Below are positions 33,824-46,800 of a stretch of 64,000 nucleotides of DNA, piece after piece. The stretch's first letter is position 1, and every line of letters starts with the position of its first letter. The DNA is taken from positions 27,743,754-27,807,753 of the forward strand of contig JAJEKV010000006.1 in NCBI GenBank assembly GCA_021234155.1, in the 5' to 3' direction. The DNA comes from Isoetes taiwanensis. Its lineage: Eukaryota; Streptophyta; Lycopodiopsida; Isoetales; Isoetaceae. The notes below the pieces were generated by a model, which saw only the letters and a list, made by a program, of their open reading frames with translations, was not told where the DNA came from and ran no database searches. Both the position numbers and the translations under genes were made by a program.

Positions 33824-36800
33824 TGTGATGTCCCCTATTCATATACGGTGCACTCACCGTATACAAACAGGAGTTCATCCCCCATACCAGCTCCATGCTA
33901 ATATAGGGCCCTCCGCGTATCTTTGCAACCTTGAAGAGTTCCGGTGGGAAGAATGAAGGGGGTCCTTTACCTGTCTCCCTCGGGGGCCTACCTAGGCTGC
34001 GAGAGCGTAAACATACATGTAATAAGTAGTACATACATCAACATCATATGACCATCACGAAGGATGGTCCTCCACATATCTGCATAGACAAAGATCGGCA
34101 CATCACATAGGGAATCCTACCCAAGGCTCGGACTCAAAGGGATGGACCGGCGGCTTGGGTCTCGAGTTCATTGCGAGGCAGAATTCATGGCAATGGATTT
34201 CACGGCATAAGAACATGGCATAGGGTTGTCCACTCCATCCGCCCCCTCATTGCACACTTTTGCGAGTAATTTGAAAAGTGTCGGGGACGACCGTAGCCAG
34301 CCCGGATGCATAGCTAGAAGGGCTATTCACGGGGTCATCATCCCAGTTCGATGGGGCAGGTAGGGATCACCCCTCGAGAGATCATCTACATGCTGACTCA
34401 AGGTGACTAGAGGGCCCTTGCCCGTATTCGACCGAACCCTTTGGAAAGTCATGAACACCACTTCACGGGTGTCGAGCCCATGCCTTACCCACACTCGGTG
34501 GTAAGCCATTAGACCTAGTCACAATGATCCCCCGGTGGGCCTTACACACCGGAGGGATCGTTCAAGAGTCGAGAACACGAACCTCCTTCTAAGGTCACGG
34601 CCCTTCACCCACAACCGAGGTGTGGCTCTTGTATAACAGGCCGAATCTATGGTGTGCTAGAGAGGCTAATCTAGGAGCATCTACTACCAAGCTTGAAGTC
34701 TCTACCCCCTTCCCAATACAAGGAGTTCACGGAGATACATCATCCATATACATCACGAGAAGAACTAAAGAACATAGATCTAATCTATATCATAGAGTTA
34801 GGTTCTTTAGTTAGAGTCTCGGTATCTACTCATCTAGAGATCTAGATAGCTGCTAAAGGCGATTTAATAGGCTAAACCCTCTTTGATACAATGGTGGAAA
34901 GCGGTTTAGACCATTAAATCGACTACATCCCCCTGATCCATGAGTTGCTCCTCGACTGAGTTCGACCATCCCTTTGAAGCTGCTTTCGAATCAAGGGAAA
35001 CTAATGGTGCCATTCTCTCGAGGCCAGAATGCGGGGGCGATTTTGACTCCTAGAGCGACCAAAAGCGAGCTCTAAAACCCTAGGAGCGAAAAATGGGCAA
35101 GTTAGGGTTCTTCTACTTAAATAGGCAAGGGTTGGGGCTTAGGGTTTCCAATTATCCTTTTAGGCATGTGGGATAATTGGAAATGGGATATTTGCCTTTA
35201 ATGGCTAGGTGGCCAAATGTGCCTACATGGAAATGTGTGCACCTAAATGTGCCCACATGGAAATGTGTGCACCTTAATAAATGTGCATGTGCACATTAAT
35301 AAGAAGTGCACATACCTAGCAAGTTGCCCCCTAGGGCTACTCACCTGGCTACACGTCGGCGTACACGTCAGTTGGGAGGGAGTGTGCGGCGTGACGAGAC
35401 GATACGGTATCGTCACGGGACCATTATCTGGTGGAACGCCACATTCTCCCCACCTTGAAATGATCTTTGTCCGCGGCATCGTGGAATCCCACCTTGGAAT
35501 CTTCTAACACGCAATCAACTTGATGCATACGATATACTACTATTGTACTTACACATTTATTAAGATTACCTTAAGGTAATATTTTTAAATTATTATTACG
35601 CCATTACATTATCAATTAACTTGTCAATTCATAACTTCTATTAAAACAGGGTACTTATTAGTCCTCGTTATTATAACATTTAGTTTATCACAATTTAACA
35701 CTTTCATATACAATTATTATTTAAGGTACTCTTCATTCCTTGCAACACATTCCAACAAAATTTGTGTTGCAAGTCCTCGCACCTTAAAATCCTGCATTAA
35801 TTTTACAATATCTATAATTACATACTTACTATCTTAATTATTAGAATTACTCTAAGGTAATGTTTAAGACATTCTTGTACTATTTCATTACCCAATTAAC
35901 TTATCACTTCATAACTTAATCTACATAAGGTAATTATTAACCTTACTTAACACAACATTTAAGTTTATCAAAGTTTATCAATTTCATACAAAATTTACAC
36001 TTCTAAGGTACTCTTCATCCCTTGCAACACATTATGACTAAATTTGTGTTGCAAGTTTTTCATCTTCGACCTCCTTGCCCCTCCGGGCTCTATTGGCTGC
36101 GCAGTCGACCCTACGTTATTACTATTTTAATTATTAATAAAATTTTGGTTATATGGTGACCACCCCACCTATCTACATGGATGCATGGCTAATCTCCCCA
36201 TTAGGAAGAGGGTGAATCTTCCATTATGGCCGTGGAGGCGGCCCTATATGCTTATATGCGCTCATGCCTACACCTCTAGTTGCCCAGCGTGGAGGATATC
36301 CTTCGCGTGGGGGCGTGAAGGATAGCTTCCTCCTATCAAAGCATATATGGGGCTAAAGGTGCCTTTCCTATCAATGCATTCTGAATGACCTCCTTTCTCT
36401 CGAGGTCGTCTACTTAGGTGGGGACAGTAGACTTTCTAATCTACCTTCCACTCGTCCAAGCGGAAAGCGGCGGTCATGCCTACATTGACATTACACCACG
36501 CCCTAGAGATCACTGTAGTGGTCTCATCATCGGTAACAACGCATGCAACCCCTACCTAGCATAGGTTGCATCGTGAGATTAATCTTAACTATACAAGCAT
36601 TTAATCTACACACAAAGCGACATGCCCGAGCCGATTTTTCTTTGGCTCGGGTTAATGCATGTGATTAACATAATTACCCTACGGTAATATTTATGAATTA
36701 ACATTATCATAGTATCGGATACATTACTTCAGATGGTACAATTATATTTACTCTAAGCTTTGCAATATTTAACGACTTTTAGATCGCGATTATTTGAACA

Positions 36801-38119
36801 ATAATACGATTTAGACCTATTGTTACATAGACAAGGTTTTAATTATCATACACAAGAATTAGATGTGCTTATTCTCTTCCTTGGGTTCTGCATTACCCTT
36901 GGAAGTATATCCCTAAGATGCACTTAAGTATATTTGAATTCTATTCTCTATCTATTTTATAAGGACCCCAAGGTCATATGGCTATCCTTGGAAGGAATTG
37001 CATCCTTGCGAAGGATTAATTAACATGCTACCTCACATTATCGTTGTTATTTAACTTATTTCCGTATGATACATATCGTCACCGGTAATTCCATGCAATT
37101 ATTAGGATCTATATTTAACTTATTTATAAGACACATTAAAGCTTATAATAATGCGTGACGCCTTACCTAGGCTAGAATGCATCCACCCATTGAGCCGGCG
37201 TCGAGTAATTTGGAGATGACTTGGTGGTTGCGTTGCCCCATAGTTTTGCTCCACTTCATTGGTGTAGATAGCTCTTTGCGTCGGTCTCGCCGCGTTGAAG
37301 ACCTCTGAGCTATCTATCTATCTATCTTGCGCTCTATTCGGGCCGGCCATTCGAGGAGTGAACTCTATTCTCTGGGTCAATCAATTCGATGCAAGTGCGT
37401 TCAATCATAAGATTGAGCCCTCCCACTTTCTTCAAAAAGAAAATGGTCTGCACCCCTTCAATGGCGTTGTACACAACATCATATCTATTCTCCCCTTAAG
37501 AGGTTATATGCTTCTTACTTAGCACATTAATTTACTAGCCTTAGCTAACATATATAACCATCTAAGATGGATACACATATTATGTTATTATTTATTTCAA
37601 TATAGCTATGGGTTACCTACTTAGTTAGAGCGATTCTAAACCACAAGGTTTTGTCATCATGACAATTCCTTTTGTCTCAAAAGACTATTTGATTACTATA
37701 ATTCTTATTTTAGATGTACCTTACATGTATTATTCTTTTATATTCTAGAGATTCCCCTTTCTTAGTTATTTAGCTCTTGGAATATTCCTACCAATCGAAT
37801 TGATGTCATCGTAACAAGTTGGCGGACTTGTTAGATTACTTCTTTTCTTTCGGTTGGATTATTCTTTGGAGGTACTAGATTTATACATGGTTAACAATTA
37901 TCCTAGTAATGATTCCTTCTTAGCGAGGGAGATCAATCTCACCAAGTGGTTTCAATACGTTGGATGTGCATTAACAATCGTGTATAATTATAGTTACTCC
38001 TATGCATTTCCTTCCCAATCCTTGGCGCTTAGCTCAATATTGGGGCAATCCTTTGCTTGAGAATATGGAAATGCCTTCTAATCCCAATATGGATGTTACC
38101 GTCCATACATTAACCTACT
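33824..38119 (-). repeat. 3' LTR (left copy) of the large element
   Basis: This copy begins TGTGATGTCCCC and ends ...cattaacctact on the plus strand; the right copy ends ctaca. It contains four tandem ctat units near 37314 and an internal, diverged 260-bp duplication. Reading frames inside are shadows and no gene is present. Confidence 0.75.
35540..36065. repeat. Diverged internal duplication within the LTR
   Basis: Two units of about 260 bp, starting at about 35545 and 35808, share attaaga/attagaattac, aaggtaat, ttacattatcaatta/ttacccaatta, aggtactcttcat.ccttgca, acacatt and ttgtgttgcaagt. The same duplication is in the right LTR (45595-46120), so it predates the insertion of this element. 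Confidence 0.7.
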
Positions 38120-41100
38120 AGGCCCCATGGCCTTAGATCCTTGAGCTTGCTAGAAGCTCATCCCTTTCGTTACTGCTTGAAGTAGCAAGGTAGCGTTCTT
38201 AAGTCGTAAATTTCGATACTTGGTCTCCTTGGCGGTGACTCCTCTTTGATGTAGAGGTTGACTTTGTTCGTTAGAAGCCTCGCATTGCTTGATGGTGTAG
38301 TTGATCACTTGAAATCTTCCATGCGGCTTTTCAAAAGCTTTGAAGGTGGCGTTGAAAAAGATCTTTCATCTTGAACTTTTTTTTTTGTCTTGGCGGCTAA
38401 AAGGCGACTGCTGTCGATGTCTTCGACTCCATCGATGTCTCATATGCCGAGTCCTCTTGTCGTTATCGTGTTGATTGCTTCACCCCCGCAACTTGCATGA
38501 CATCTCTTCCTTTGATGCATTGCGGCTATGGGAAGGAATAACAAAGGGAACTATACATGCAAAACATATAGCTTACATAGTTACAATTACTACTAGAGCT
38601 ATTAGGTCTCCCTTGTGCCTCCCTTCAAGTTGCACACTTACTCCTTGGCAATGTCATCGGTGTTCCTCCGGTGCAATGGTGTTGATGATCTATATCCTTC
38701 TATTTATACGTCGGCTCATACTCGGGGTAACTTGTTGATATGCTTGGGCCCTCTCGATGTTTGTCGGCTATGGCACAACAACGCTTTGCATCACATTCCA
38801 ACTAAAGGTGTGCTTGTCGTTGATGCTTCGACATTTCGATCGCTTTCGATCCTGTTCTCGGCGATAATTGTTCTTCCTTCATGATACTTGGAGCTATTTG
38901 GGCGTCTCTTGAGGCCGTCTTGGCGATTCCTTTGGCTATACTCCTCACGGGTTGTTCTCTTCTCGTAGTTGTTCTTTGAATCGTCCATCCTTGGGTTCAC
39001 CAAGTTGCATGCAAGTCCGTGTGCAAGTCATCGACTTCGTCTCACCCTAATTGCTTCTCCATCGAGCTTCCAATCTTCCTTGTTTGATCCCTCAATCACA
39101 TGGCTTGGATGTCACGTTCTTGTGATGCTATGCCGTCTTCTTGTCTTGAGGTACCCTCGGTGACTTTGATTGTGCTCGTCGGTTTGATCCTCCTGTTGCC
39201 TCTAGGGGAGCTCGTGGAAGAAGTCGGTTGCTAGCACTTCTCCGACTTTCGAGTTCTTGACCTTTGTCTCTCTATGCATGTCGGCCTCTCACGGCAAGTA
39301 AAGCTTCATGGCTCTTCTCCCTTTGGCGATGTTGTCGGGATGATGGATCCTTATATCTGTGGCGGCTTGACCCTTGAGTTGAAGAATTACACGCCTTAGA
39401 TATGCTCTTGTCGTTGAATACTTTGGCTATTATCTTGAACTCTCTTTTGCGAAGGTTCTTTAGTTGCTATCCTTGTGTTAAGGTGTCGAATGCTTCTACC
39501 TTGGGCGTTTGGCGTGCCACATGTCGGAGATATGATCGGCTTCTTCTCTTCTAATTCTTTGGTAGGAGTGCTGGTGAAGCCATCACCTAGTTGTTGAAGG
39601 CATATCTCCTCGTCGCGGTGCCTTTTGTAAGTGCATCTCCATCTAATCCCCGTGTCATAGCGCATTCCCCCTATATTACCACAAGGTGGAATTATGGTCG
39701 TCGAGATGTTGTCTTCTTAGTTGGCTCGTTGATGTCGGGCGTTCCTCCTTCTATTGTTGAGGCCACTTTCGTGTCATAAGTTCGTCAAGTGTTGCTGCTT
39801 TGCCACAAGATGTAGTGTTGCGTCTGGCGATGTCACAGTGCGTGTACCGATGATCTTGACATGGCCGGTATTATCTCTTATTCGACATTGGGTGGGCGAG
39901 TTGTCTTCTACGCCAGGCCACTTAGGAAGTGTTTGGAGTCGAAGGTTTGCTTGGCCTCCGGTCGTTTCTCCCTCGTACTTGCTCTTCCATTTTGATCTTG
40001 GGCTATAGTTGTGCTTCTATGCTTCCTCTTTTGGTAGTCGAAGTGAAGGAGCTTCGATCTAAGCGCTAAATCCGTAAAACATGACTCTAAACTCATGTTT
40101 TACGCCTTTATATCTGTGAGCACCGAGATATACAATAGGCATATACGCATTTACATTGGGATTTTAATTCATCGACTTTTTCAAAACAACTACGAAGATC
40201 TACTTAATTGTTTATACTCCTTTAGGGTTTCCCCTCCTCCTATCGCATTTGACCCTTTGGTTTCTTTGCATCTTCTTTGTTACGGTTGACTCGGGATTCC
40301 TTTGAGAATCTTTGCTACTATTGTTGAGCTTCATATACGATCCAGAAGCTCGTCCGCCCGATTCGCGAAGAGTGTTCGTTGATGTGATCCCTTGAGAAAG
40401 ATGCTCCTCCTTAATGTGTATATTCGTCGTGAGGAATCGCGGTGACGCTCAAGCGTCCCTACATGCGGTATTGTCATTGCGGGGTTGCCGATGTCGCGGT
40501 GCCATTGGTCGCTTGAGTAGGATCACCTAGCTGTTGCGGTTGGGCATTCTTGGATGTCTTGAAGCTCACGAGATCATGGTCGGTAAAGTGGGCATTGGCA
40601 TTCCTCCGCGGGTTGAATTTACGAGTGCGACTCATTGTTGCTTGGGCTTTGCTTCATTCGAGGTGCCTCTCACGTGCGGAAGTGTGGTCATCTCTATTGT
40701 CCCTACCATGGCTCCTTCCGGGTCGCCTTTGCATGATTTTGTATCTGGCGGCTAGAGTCGTCTCCTCCGATCCTTTGGGTCCTATCCATTCGAATCTCGC
40801 ACTCCTTTGACGTAGTAAGGTCGTCCTTCCTTTGGTTTCTAGGTGTTTTACGGGTCCCGAATTCTTTGTTCGCCTGAGAATATTCTCCTCCTTGATCTTG
40901 CCCCACGCCGCTGATATAGGCCTTCAAGTTGGAGATGTTCCCCGGTATCGCGTCTCCTCCCTCGTGGTCTCCTGGGCGGTGCAAAGGGAGCTAGAAGCTC
41001 ATCTTGGTCAGCCTTACTAGGTGCTTTTGTGGTTGCCTAGCTTGGTTACTCCTTTTAGTTGGCGTTGCATGACATTTGCTGAGCTGCTGGGCTGCAATGT

Positions 41101-43144
41101 GGATTGGTTGTCTTCCCTCCGGTTTTATCGGCTCACGTTGCCGTGACTTCTCCCCTCGGCCGGAAGATTATGCCTTGACCCTAGCTCGTGATGCTAGCGG
41201 CATCGATGTCTAACGTGTTCTGCTTTTGTATTTTGCTGCCTTGCATTCTTCCATTTGAAACTTCATTAGGCGTCGAGTTGGAAGGCGTCGAGATCCTCTT
41301 CTGATGTGACCTCGTCGTGGTGGCGGGGAGGTTGACACCTAGAAAATTCTTGATCTTAGTTTGGTTACCAATTATTCTTCCCATTTGATGAAGATTGATG
41401 ATAGGCGGTGGTGTCTGTTCTACTCGTTTGTCGGTTGAGGTGTTTGTCGTTGTGCTTCCCTCTCTTGGAGTCCGCCTTTTTAGGTCTCCTCTCCTTATCT
41501 GTCTGTACATCGGCTGGGACCTTGATGTCTTCAAGGAGTTGCGCCTCAAGCTCTTCTGTGGCTCTGGCCCCGTACTTCGAAAGCAACGCTCGTATTTCCT
41601 AGAGTCTAAGGTCTACTTGAAGGGCTCTCCTACAACGTGCAGGCTCTATAAGCAAGCAAGGTGGCTCGGCGGCATTCTTTGGAGACATATCTATAATCTA
41701 CAAGTCTATGGATATTGGGGCGTGTGGTATGGCATGAAATGAGGGTTGTTTTGCAAAACCTCCATGATGTTTGAGGCATACCCTAAGGTCCTAACAAAGT
41801 TGGTTTGGGGAGTCCAATCTCTACACATGGAGCGGCTTGGGCGTTCTAGACTCTAGCTCCTTTCTAGGTACCACGGCAATAGGGAGTGTTAATGTGGTGG
41901 CTATATAAGTCAAACTCTATTAGAAGGACACAGAATTAGGTCAAGGTTTATGCCTTTGGCATGGCGGAGGTGATGTAGGCAGTTGGACTTGGGTTGCTAT
42001 CTTTGAGGTCTAGATGACTATAACAAAGGGGTGTTCTTGGGCACTTCTATCTAGGAGTAAGGTATCAGCTTCGGATTTGAGAGCAATACTTGCGAGCTAC
42101 TAATGGGGTAGGCTTCTATCTACAAACAAACTACGGTTTGGAAAAACAATTCAAGGGTTTGGGCAATTTTGGTCAATTTGGGCTAGGGTTTGACATTTCT
42201 AGCCTAATTTGAGGTCATAAATGGATTCTAGGCTATCTAATGGTCCTATTGCAACAATTTTCGGACGATTTGGAGCTCAGAGCTCAAGTTATGGAGGTTC
42301 AAAGTTTGGAGGTCTCCGAGGTTGCGCCCCGCTCAAAAACTAAAGTTTAGTTCTTTGACCCGCGAGTTGTGAGACATTGGCTGTAAATTGGGTTAAGCGT
42401 GTCCAATTTGGGTGATCTAAGGGTCAAATCATGCTAGTCTCATCGAGAAAGGCGAGAATGGACCCTTACTTGGTCAATTTGGAGGTGTTTTGGTCTAGTT
42501 TGGACATGGTCTAGGTATGAAGGTCTCACGGTAGGTTGAGTTGCGCCCGTCGCCGCAAAACTAATGTTTAGTTATTGAACCGGTATTTGAGAAACTAATG
42601 GTGAGACATCACACTTTTGGTCCGAGAATATCCTATTTTACTAAAATACAATTTTGCTACTTGCTAACTTCGTCCTAATTAAGCAAGATTTGACACATAA
42701 ACTACTCAAAATTATCATGTATTAACAAAATTATTGATTATTTACAACATATCTCTTGGGGATCTCCCTTAATTAAACTAGCTAATTACATGCCTTCCCT
42801 CATGAGGGGGTTACTACAAGCATGAGCAGTAGCGGGGCTGTTGAGTCTTCAAATGTTGGACAGGCTTACGCTCTGGCTGCTTTTTGAGCCTTGGCCTCCC
42901 GCTCTCGTTCGTCCTCTCCTCTTCTTGTTTCCTTGGCCTCCTTGGCCTCACAGGCATTTCGCCTTGTCGAGAAAGTCGAAAGATGCGGTTTGGTGCGCAT
43001 CATGTCGCCTGAGTCCCGGTGTCTATCGAGATCTTTGTCTCTATCTAGCTTAAGGGCCTTGGTTCTAAATCTAAGGCTTAGCCATTAATATTATCTAACA
43101 TTATTAAAGCTTAAATCTAATTAAGAATTATAATTCAAACGCAA

Positions 43145-43240
43145 ACGATGCCCGCCCTTAGTGGTTGGCACGGGGGGGTTTGGGGGGGTTCAACCCTGTG
43201 GGTGGGAGGTTCAATTCTCGCTACCGCGGGAATTCTTTTA
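43145..43240 (+). repeat. tRNA-like (SINE-type) sequence with G-rich core
   Basis: A fitting A box, ttagtggttgg (43158-43168), and B box, ggttcaattct (43208-43218), are 50 bases apart, as in tRNA-derived SINEs. Between them lie two runs of seven G and then gggtggg, giving a G-quadruplex-like pattern (about 43171-43207). The sequence continues into gctaccgcgggaattctttt, like a tRNA acceptor side. It could be a young SINE copy or a relic of one. Confidence 0.55.
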
Positions 43241-43315
43241 AGATGAGGTTCAAAGAGATTGAAAAACTAGACTAATCTAGCTAGATCCTAGGCTAAGATT
43301 CGAATTACCAAGTTA

Positions 43316-43784
43316 CATTTTTAAATTTTATAACTTTTCAAGCTGTTTTCATCAATGTCTCACATTTTTAAATTTTATAACTTTTCAAGCTGTTTTCATC
43401 AATGTCTCACAGCTTGCGCCTCGTCTGTTTTCATCAATGTCTCACAGCTTGCGCCTCGTCGCAAAACTAATGTTTAGTTATTGAACCAGGCGCGAGCTGT
43501 GAGACCACCTTACCTGAGACCACCTTACCTGAGACCACCTTACCTGGCTCATTCTTTTTAGTTTTACACCTTACCTGGCTCATTCTTTTTAGTTTTATTA
43601 AGTTCCACTTCACAGTTAGGCTCATTCTTTTTAGTTTTATTAAGTTCCAATTCACCTAACTGTGCTAATATTAAATTCCAATCCACTTAACTGTTACTAG
43701 CTTAGCATAAACTACAAAAATGAGAAAAAAATTTCCCACTTTCCATAAACTACAAAAATGAGAAAAAAAATTTCCCACTTTCCG
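43316..43784. repeat. Cascade of nested microduplications
   Basis: At least five neighbouring direct duplications occur here: atttttaaattttataactt with ttcaagctgttttcatcaat (2x, 47 bp apart); gttttcatcaatgtctcaca with gcttgcgcctcgtc (2x); gagaccaccttacct (3x); ctggctcattctttttagtt (3x, partly longer); and cataaactacaaaaatgaga with tttcccactttcc (2x). Each new block partly overlaps the last. Confidence 0.85.
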
Positions 43785-43858
43785 AGGTTCGAGGATCCTA
43801 TCAAGTTAGTACTACTGGGAGCATGGCCAGTGCTTTGCTCTTGGTCTCCAAGAACATT

Positions 43859-43871
43859 GCTTTCGATACCA
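43859..43871 (-). promoter_or_regulatory. Primer-binding-site-like sequence of the large element
   Basis: On the minus strand tggtatcgaaagc directly follows an LTR ending in CACA and two or three bases. It is close to the iMet-type tggtatcagagc but has two changes. It also resembles the tggtatcgagaaagg before the copia remnant (2692). Confidence 0.6.
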
Positions 43872-43873
43872 TT

Positions 43874-46800
43874 TGTGGACGCCCCTATTCATATACGATT
43901 GCACTCACCGTGATACAAAAGTGAGTTCATCCCCCATACCAGCTCCATGCTAATATAGGGCCCTCCACATATCAACGCAACCTTGAAGAGTTCATTGGGA
44001 AGAATGAAAGGGTCCTTTACCCCATCTCCCTCGAGGGCCTACCTAGTCGCGGGCGTAAACATACATGTCAAGAGTACATACATCAACATCATATGACCAT
44101 CACGAAGGATGGTCCTCCCATATATCTGCATAGACAAAGATCAAAGACATCACATAGGGAATCCTACCCAAGGCTGCACTCAAAGGGATGATCGGCCCGG
44201 CTTGGGTCTCGTGAGTTCATTGCGCACGGGTAATTCATGGCAATGGATTTGTTCGGGCATAAGAACATGGCATAGGGTTGTCCACTCCATCCGCCCCAAG
44301 GGTGCACACTTTGCAGTAGGGCCGAAAAGTGTCTGGGACGATCAGTAGCCAGCGGGATGCATGGCGGAAGGGCTATTCACGGGGTCATCATCCCAGTTCG
44401 ATGGGGGCGGTGGGATCCTCCCCTCCGAGAGATCTACATGTGACTCAAGGTGACTAGAGGGCCCTTTGCCCGTCGTAGAACCCACCTGGAAAGTCATGAA
44501 CACCACTTCAGGTGTCGAGCCCATGCCTTACCCACACACCATTGGTAAGCCATTAGACCTAGTCACAATGATCCCCTGTAGGCCTTACACACCGGAGGGA
44601 TCGCTCAAGAGTCGTAGAACACTTAACCTCCTTCTCGGCCCGCCCCTTCACCCACAACTGTGTGTGTGGCTCTCAGACACAGGGCTAATCTATGGTGTGC
44701 TAGAGAGGCTAATCTAGGAGCATCTACTACCAAGCTTGAAGTCTCTACCCCCCTTCCCAATACAAGGAGTTCACAGAGATACATCATCCATATACATCAC
44801 AGAAGAACTAAAGAACATAGATCTAATCTATATCATAGAGTTAGGTTCTTTAGTTAGAGTCTCAGTATCTACTCATCTAGAGATCTAGATAGCTGCTAAA
44901 GGCGCATTTAATAGGCTAAACCCATCGATACAATGACTGAAAAACGGTTTAGACCATTAAATCGACTACATACCTGATCCATGAGTTGCTCCTCCTGACC
45001 TGAGTTCGACCATCCTACTGAACTGCTCGAATCAAGGGAAACTAATGGTGCCATTCTCTCAGGCGGAGTCTGGGAGGCGGTTTTGACTCCTAGAGCCCAA
45101 AACAGAGCTCTAAAACCCTAGGAAACCAAAAAAATGGGCAAGTTAGGTTCTTCACTTAAATAGGCAAGGGTTGGGGCTTAGGGTTTCCAATTATCCTTTT
45201 AGGCATGTGGGATAATTGGAAATGGGCCCACTTGCCTTTTAATGGGTGGGCCAAATGTGCCTACATGGAAATGTGTGCACCTAAATGTGCCCCACATGGA
45301 AATGTGTGCACTTTTAATAAATGTGCATGTGCACATTAATAAGAAGTGCACATACCTAGCAAGTTGCCCCCCTAGGGCTACTCACTGGCTACACGCCTGC
45401 ACAGACATACGCCGGTTGGAGGAGCGGTACGCAGCGGATGAGACAAGATAAAGATAACGCCCCGGGACCGTGATACCTTGGCCGGAACGCCACATTCTCC
45501 CCACCTTTGAAATGATGTCGCCGGCAGATCGGGGTCTCCCCACCTTGAATCTTCCTAACTCGCAATCAACTTGATGCATAACGATATACTACTATTGTAC
45601 TTACACATTTATTAAGATTACCTTAAGGTAATATTTTTAAATTATTATTACGCCATTACATTATCAATTAACTTGTCAATTCGTAACTTCTATTAAAACA
45701 GGGTACTTATTAGTCCTCGTTATTATAACATTTAGTTTATCACAATTTAACACTTTCATATACAATTATTATTTAAGGTACTCTTCATTCCTTGCAACAC
45801 ATTCCAACAAAATTTGTGTTGCAAGTCCTAACCCTTTAAAATCCTCGCATTAATTTTACAATATCTATAATTACATACTTACTATCTTAATTATTAGAAT
45901 TACTCTAAGGTAATGTTTAAGACATTCTTGCATACTATTTCATTACCCAATTAACTTATCACTTCATAACTTAATCTACGCAAGGTAATTATTAACCTTA
46001 CTTAACACAACATTTAAGTTTATCAAAGTTTATCAATTTCATACAAAATTTACACTTCTAAGGTACTCTTCATCCCTTGCAACACATTATGACTAAATTT
46101 GTGTTGCAAGTTTTTTCTTCGACCTCCTTGCCCTCCTGAGCTTCTATTGGCCTCACAGGTCGACCACACGTTATTACTATTTTAATTATTAATAAAATTT
46201 TGGTATATGGTGACCACCCACCTATCTACATGGATGCATGGCTAATCTCCGGCAGAGGGAAGAGGGTGAATCTTCCATTATGGTCGTGGAGCCGGGCCTA
46301 TATGCCTATATGCGCTCATGCCTACACCTCTAGTTGCTGGGGCGTGGAGGATATCCTTCCGTGGGGCGTGAAGGATAGCTTCCTCCTATCAAAGCATATA
46401 TGGGGCTAAAGGTGCCTTTCCTATCAATGCATTCTGAATGACCTCCTTTCTCTCGAGGTCGCCTACTCCGTGGTGGGAAGTAGACTTTCTAATCTACCTT
46501 CCACTCGTCCAAGGAAACGCGGTCATGCCTACATTGACATTACATCAGCCCTAGAGATCAGCGTAGTGGTCTCATCATCGGTAACAACGATGCAACCCCT
46601 ACCTAGCATAGGTTGCATGCGAGATTAATCTTAACTATACAAGCATTTAATCTACACACAAAGCGACATGCGAGTTTTTTTTTCTTCGGCTCGGGTTAAT
46701 GCATGTGATTAACATAATTACCCTACGGTAATATTTATGAATTAACATTATCATAGTATCGGATACATTACTTCCGATAGTACAATTATATTTACTCTAA

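Larger units (their letters stand above)
38120..43873 (-). other. Interior of the large LTR element
   Basis: Only short minus-strand frames are open (for example 39665-39396, 40984-40703 and 41586-41181), rich in K, R, Q and T. The last has KERRPKKADSKRGKHNDKHL, like a basic gag tail, but no zinc knuckle, protease, integrase or RT motif could be read. A motif ttgcgcc-cg..gcaaaactaa, then tgtttagttattgaacc, recurs near 42320, 42540 and 43455. Near the right end are a tRNA-like unit and a cascade of microduplications. It is probably a large retrotransposon derivative without pol, or one too decayed to read. Confidence 0.45.

Noticed and set aside
37314-37330. CTAT microsatellite as a CRISPR-like array
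   Set aside because: It is a plain short tandem repeat in an LTR, with no spacers.
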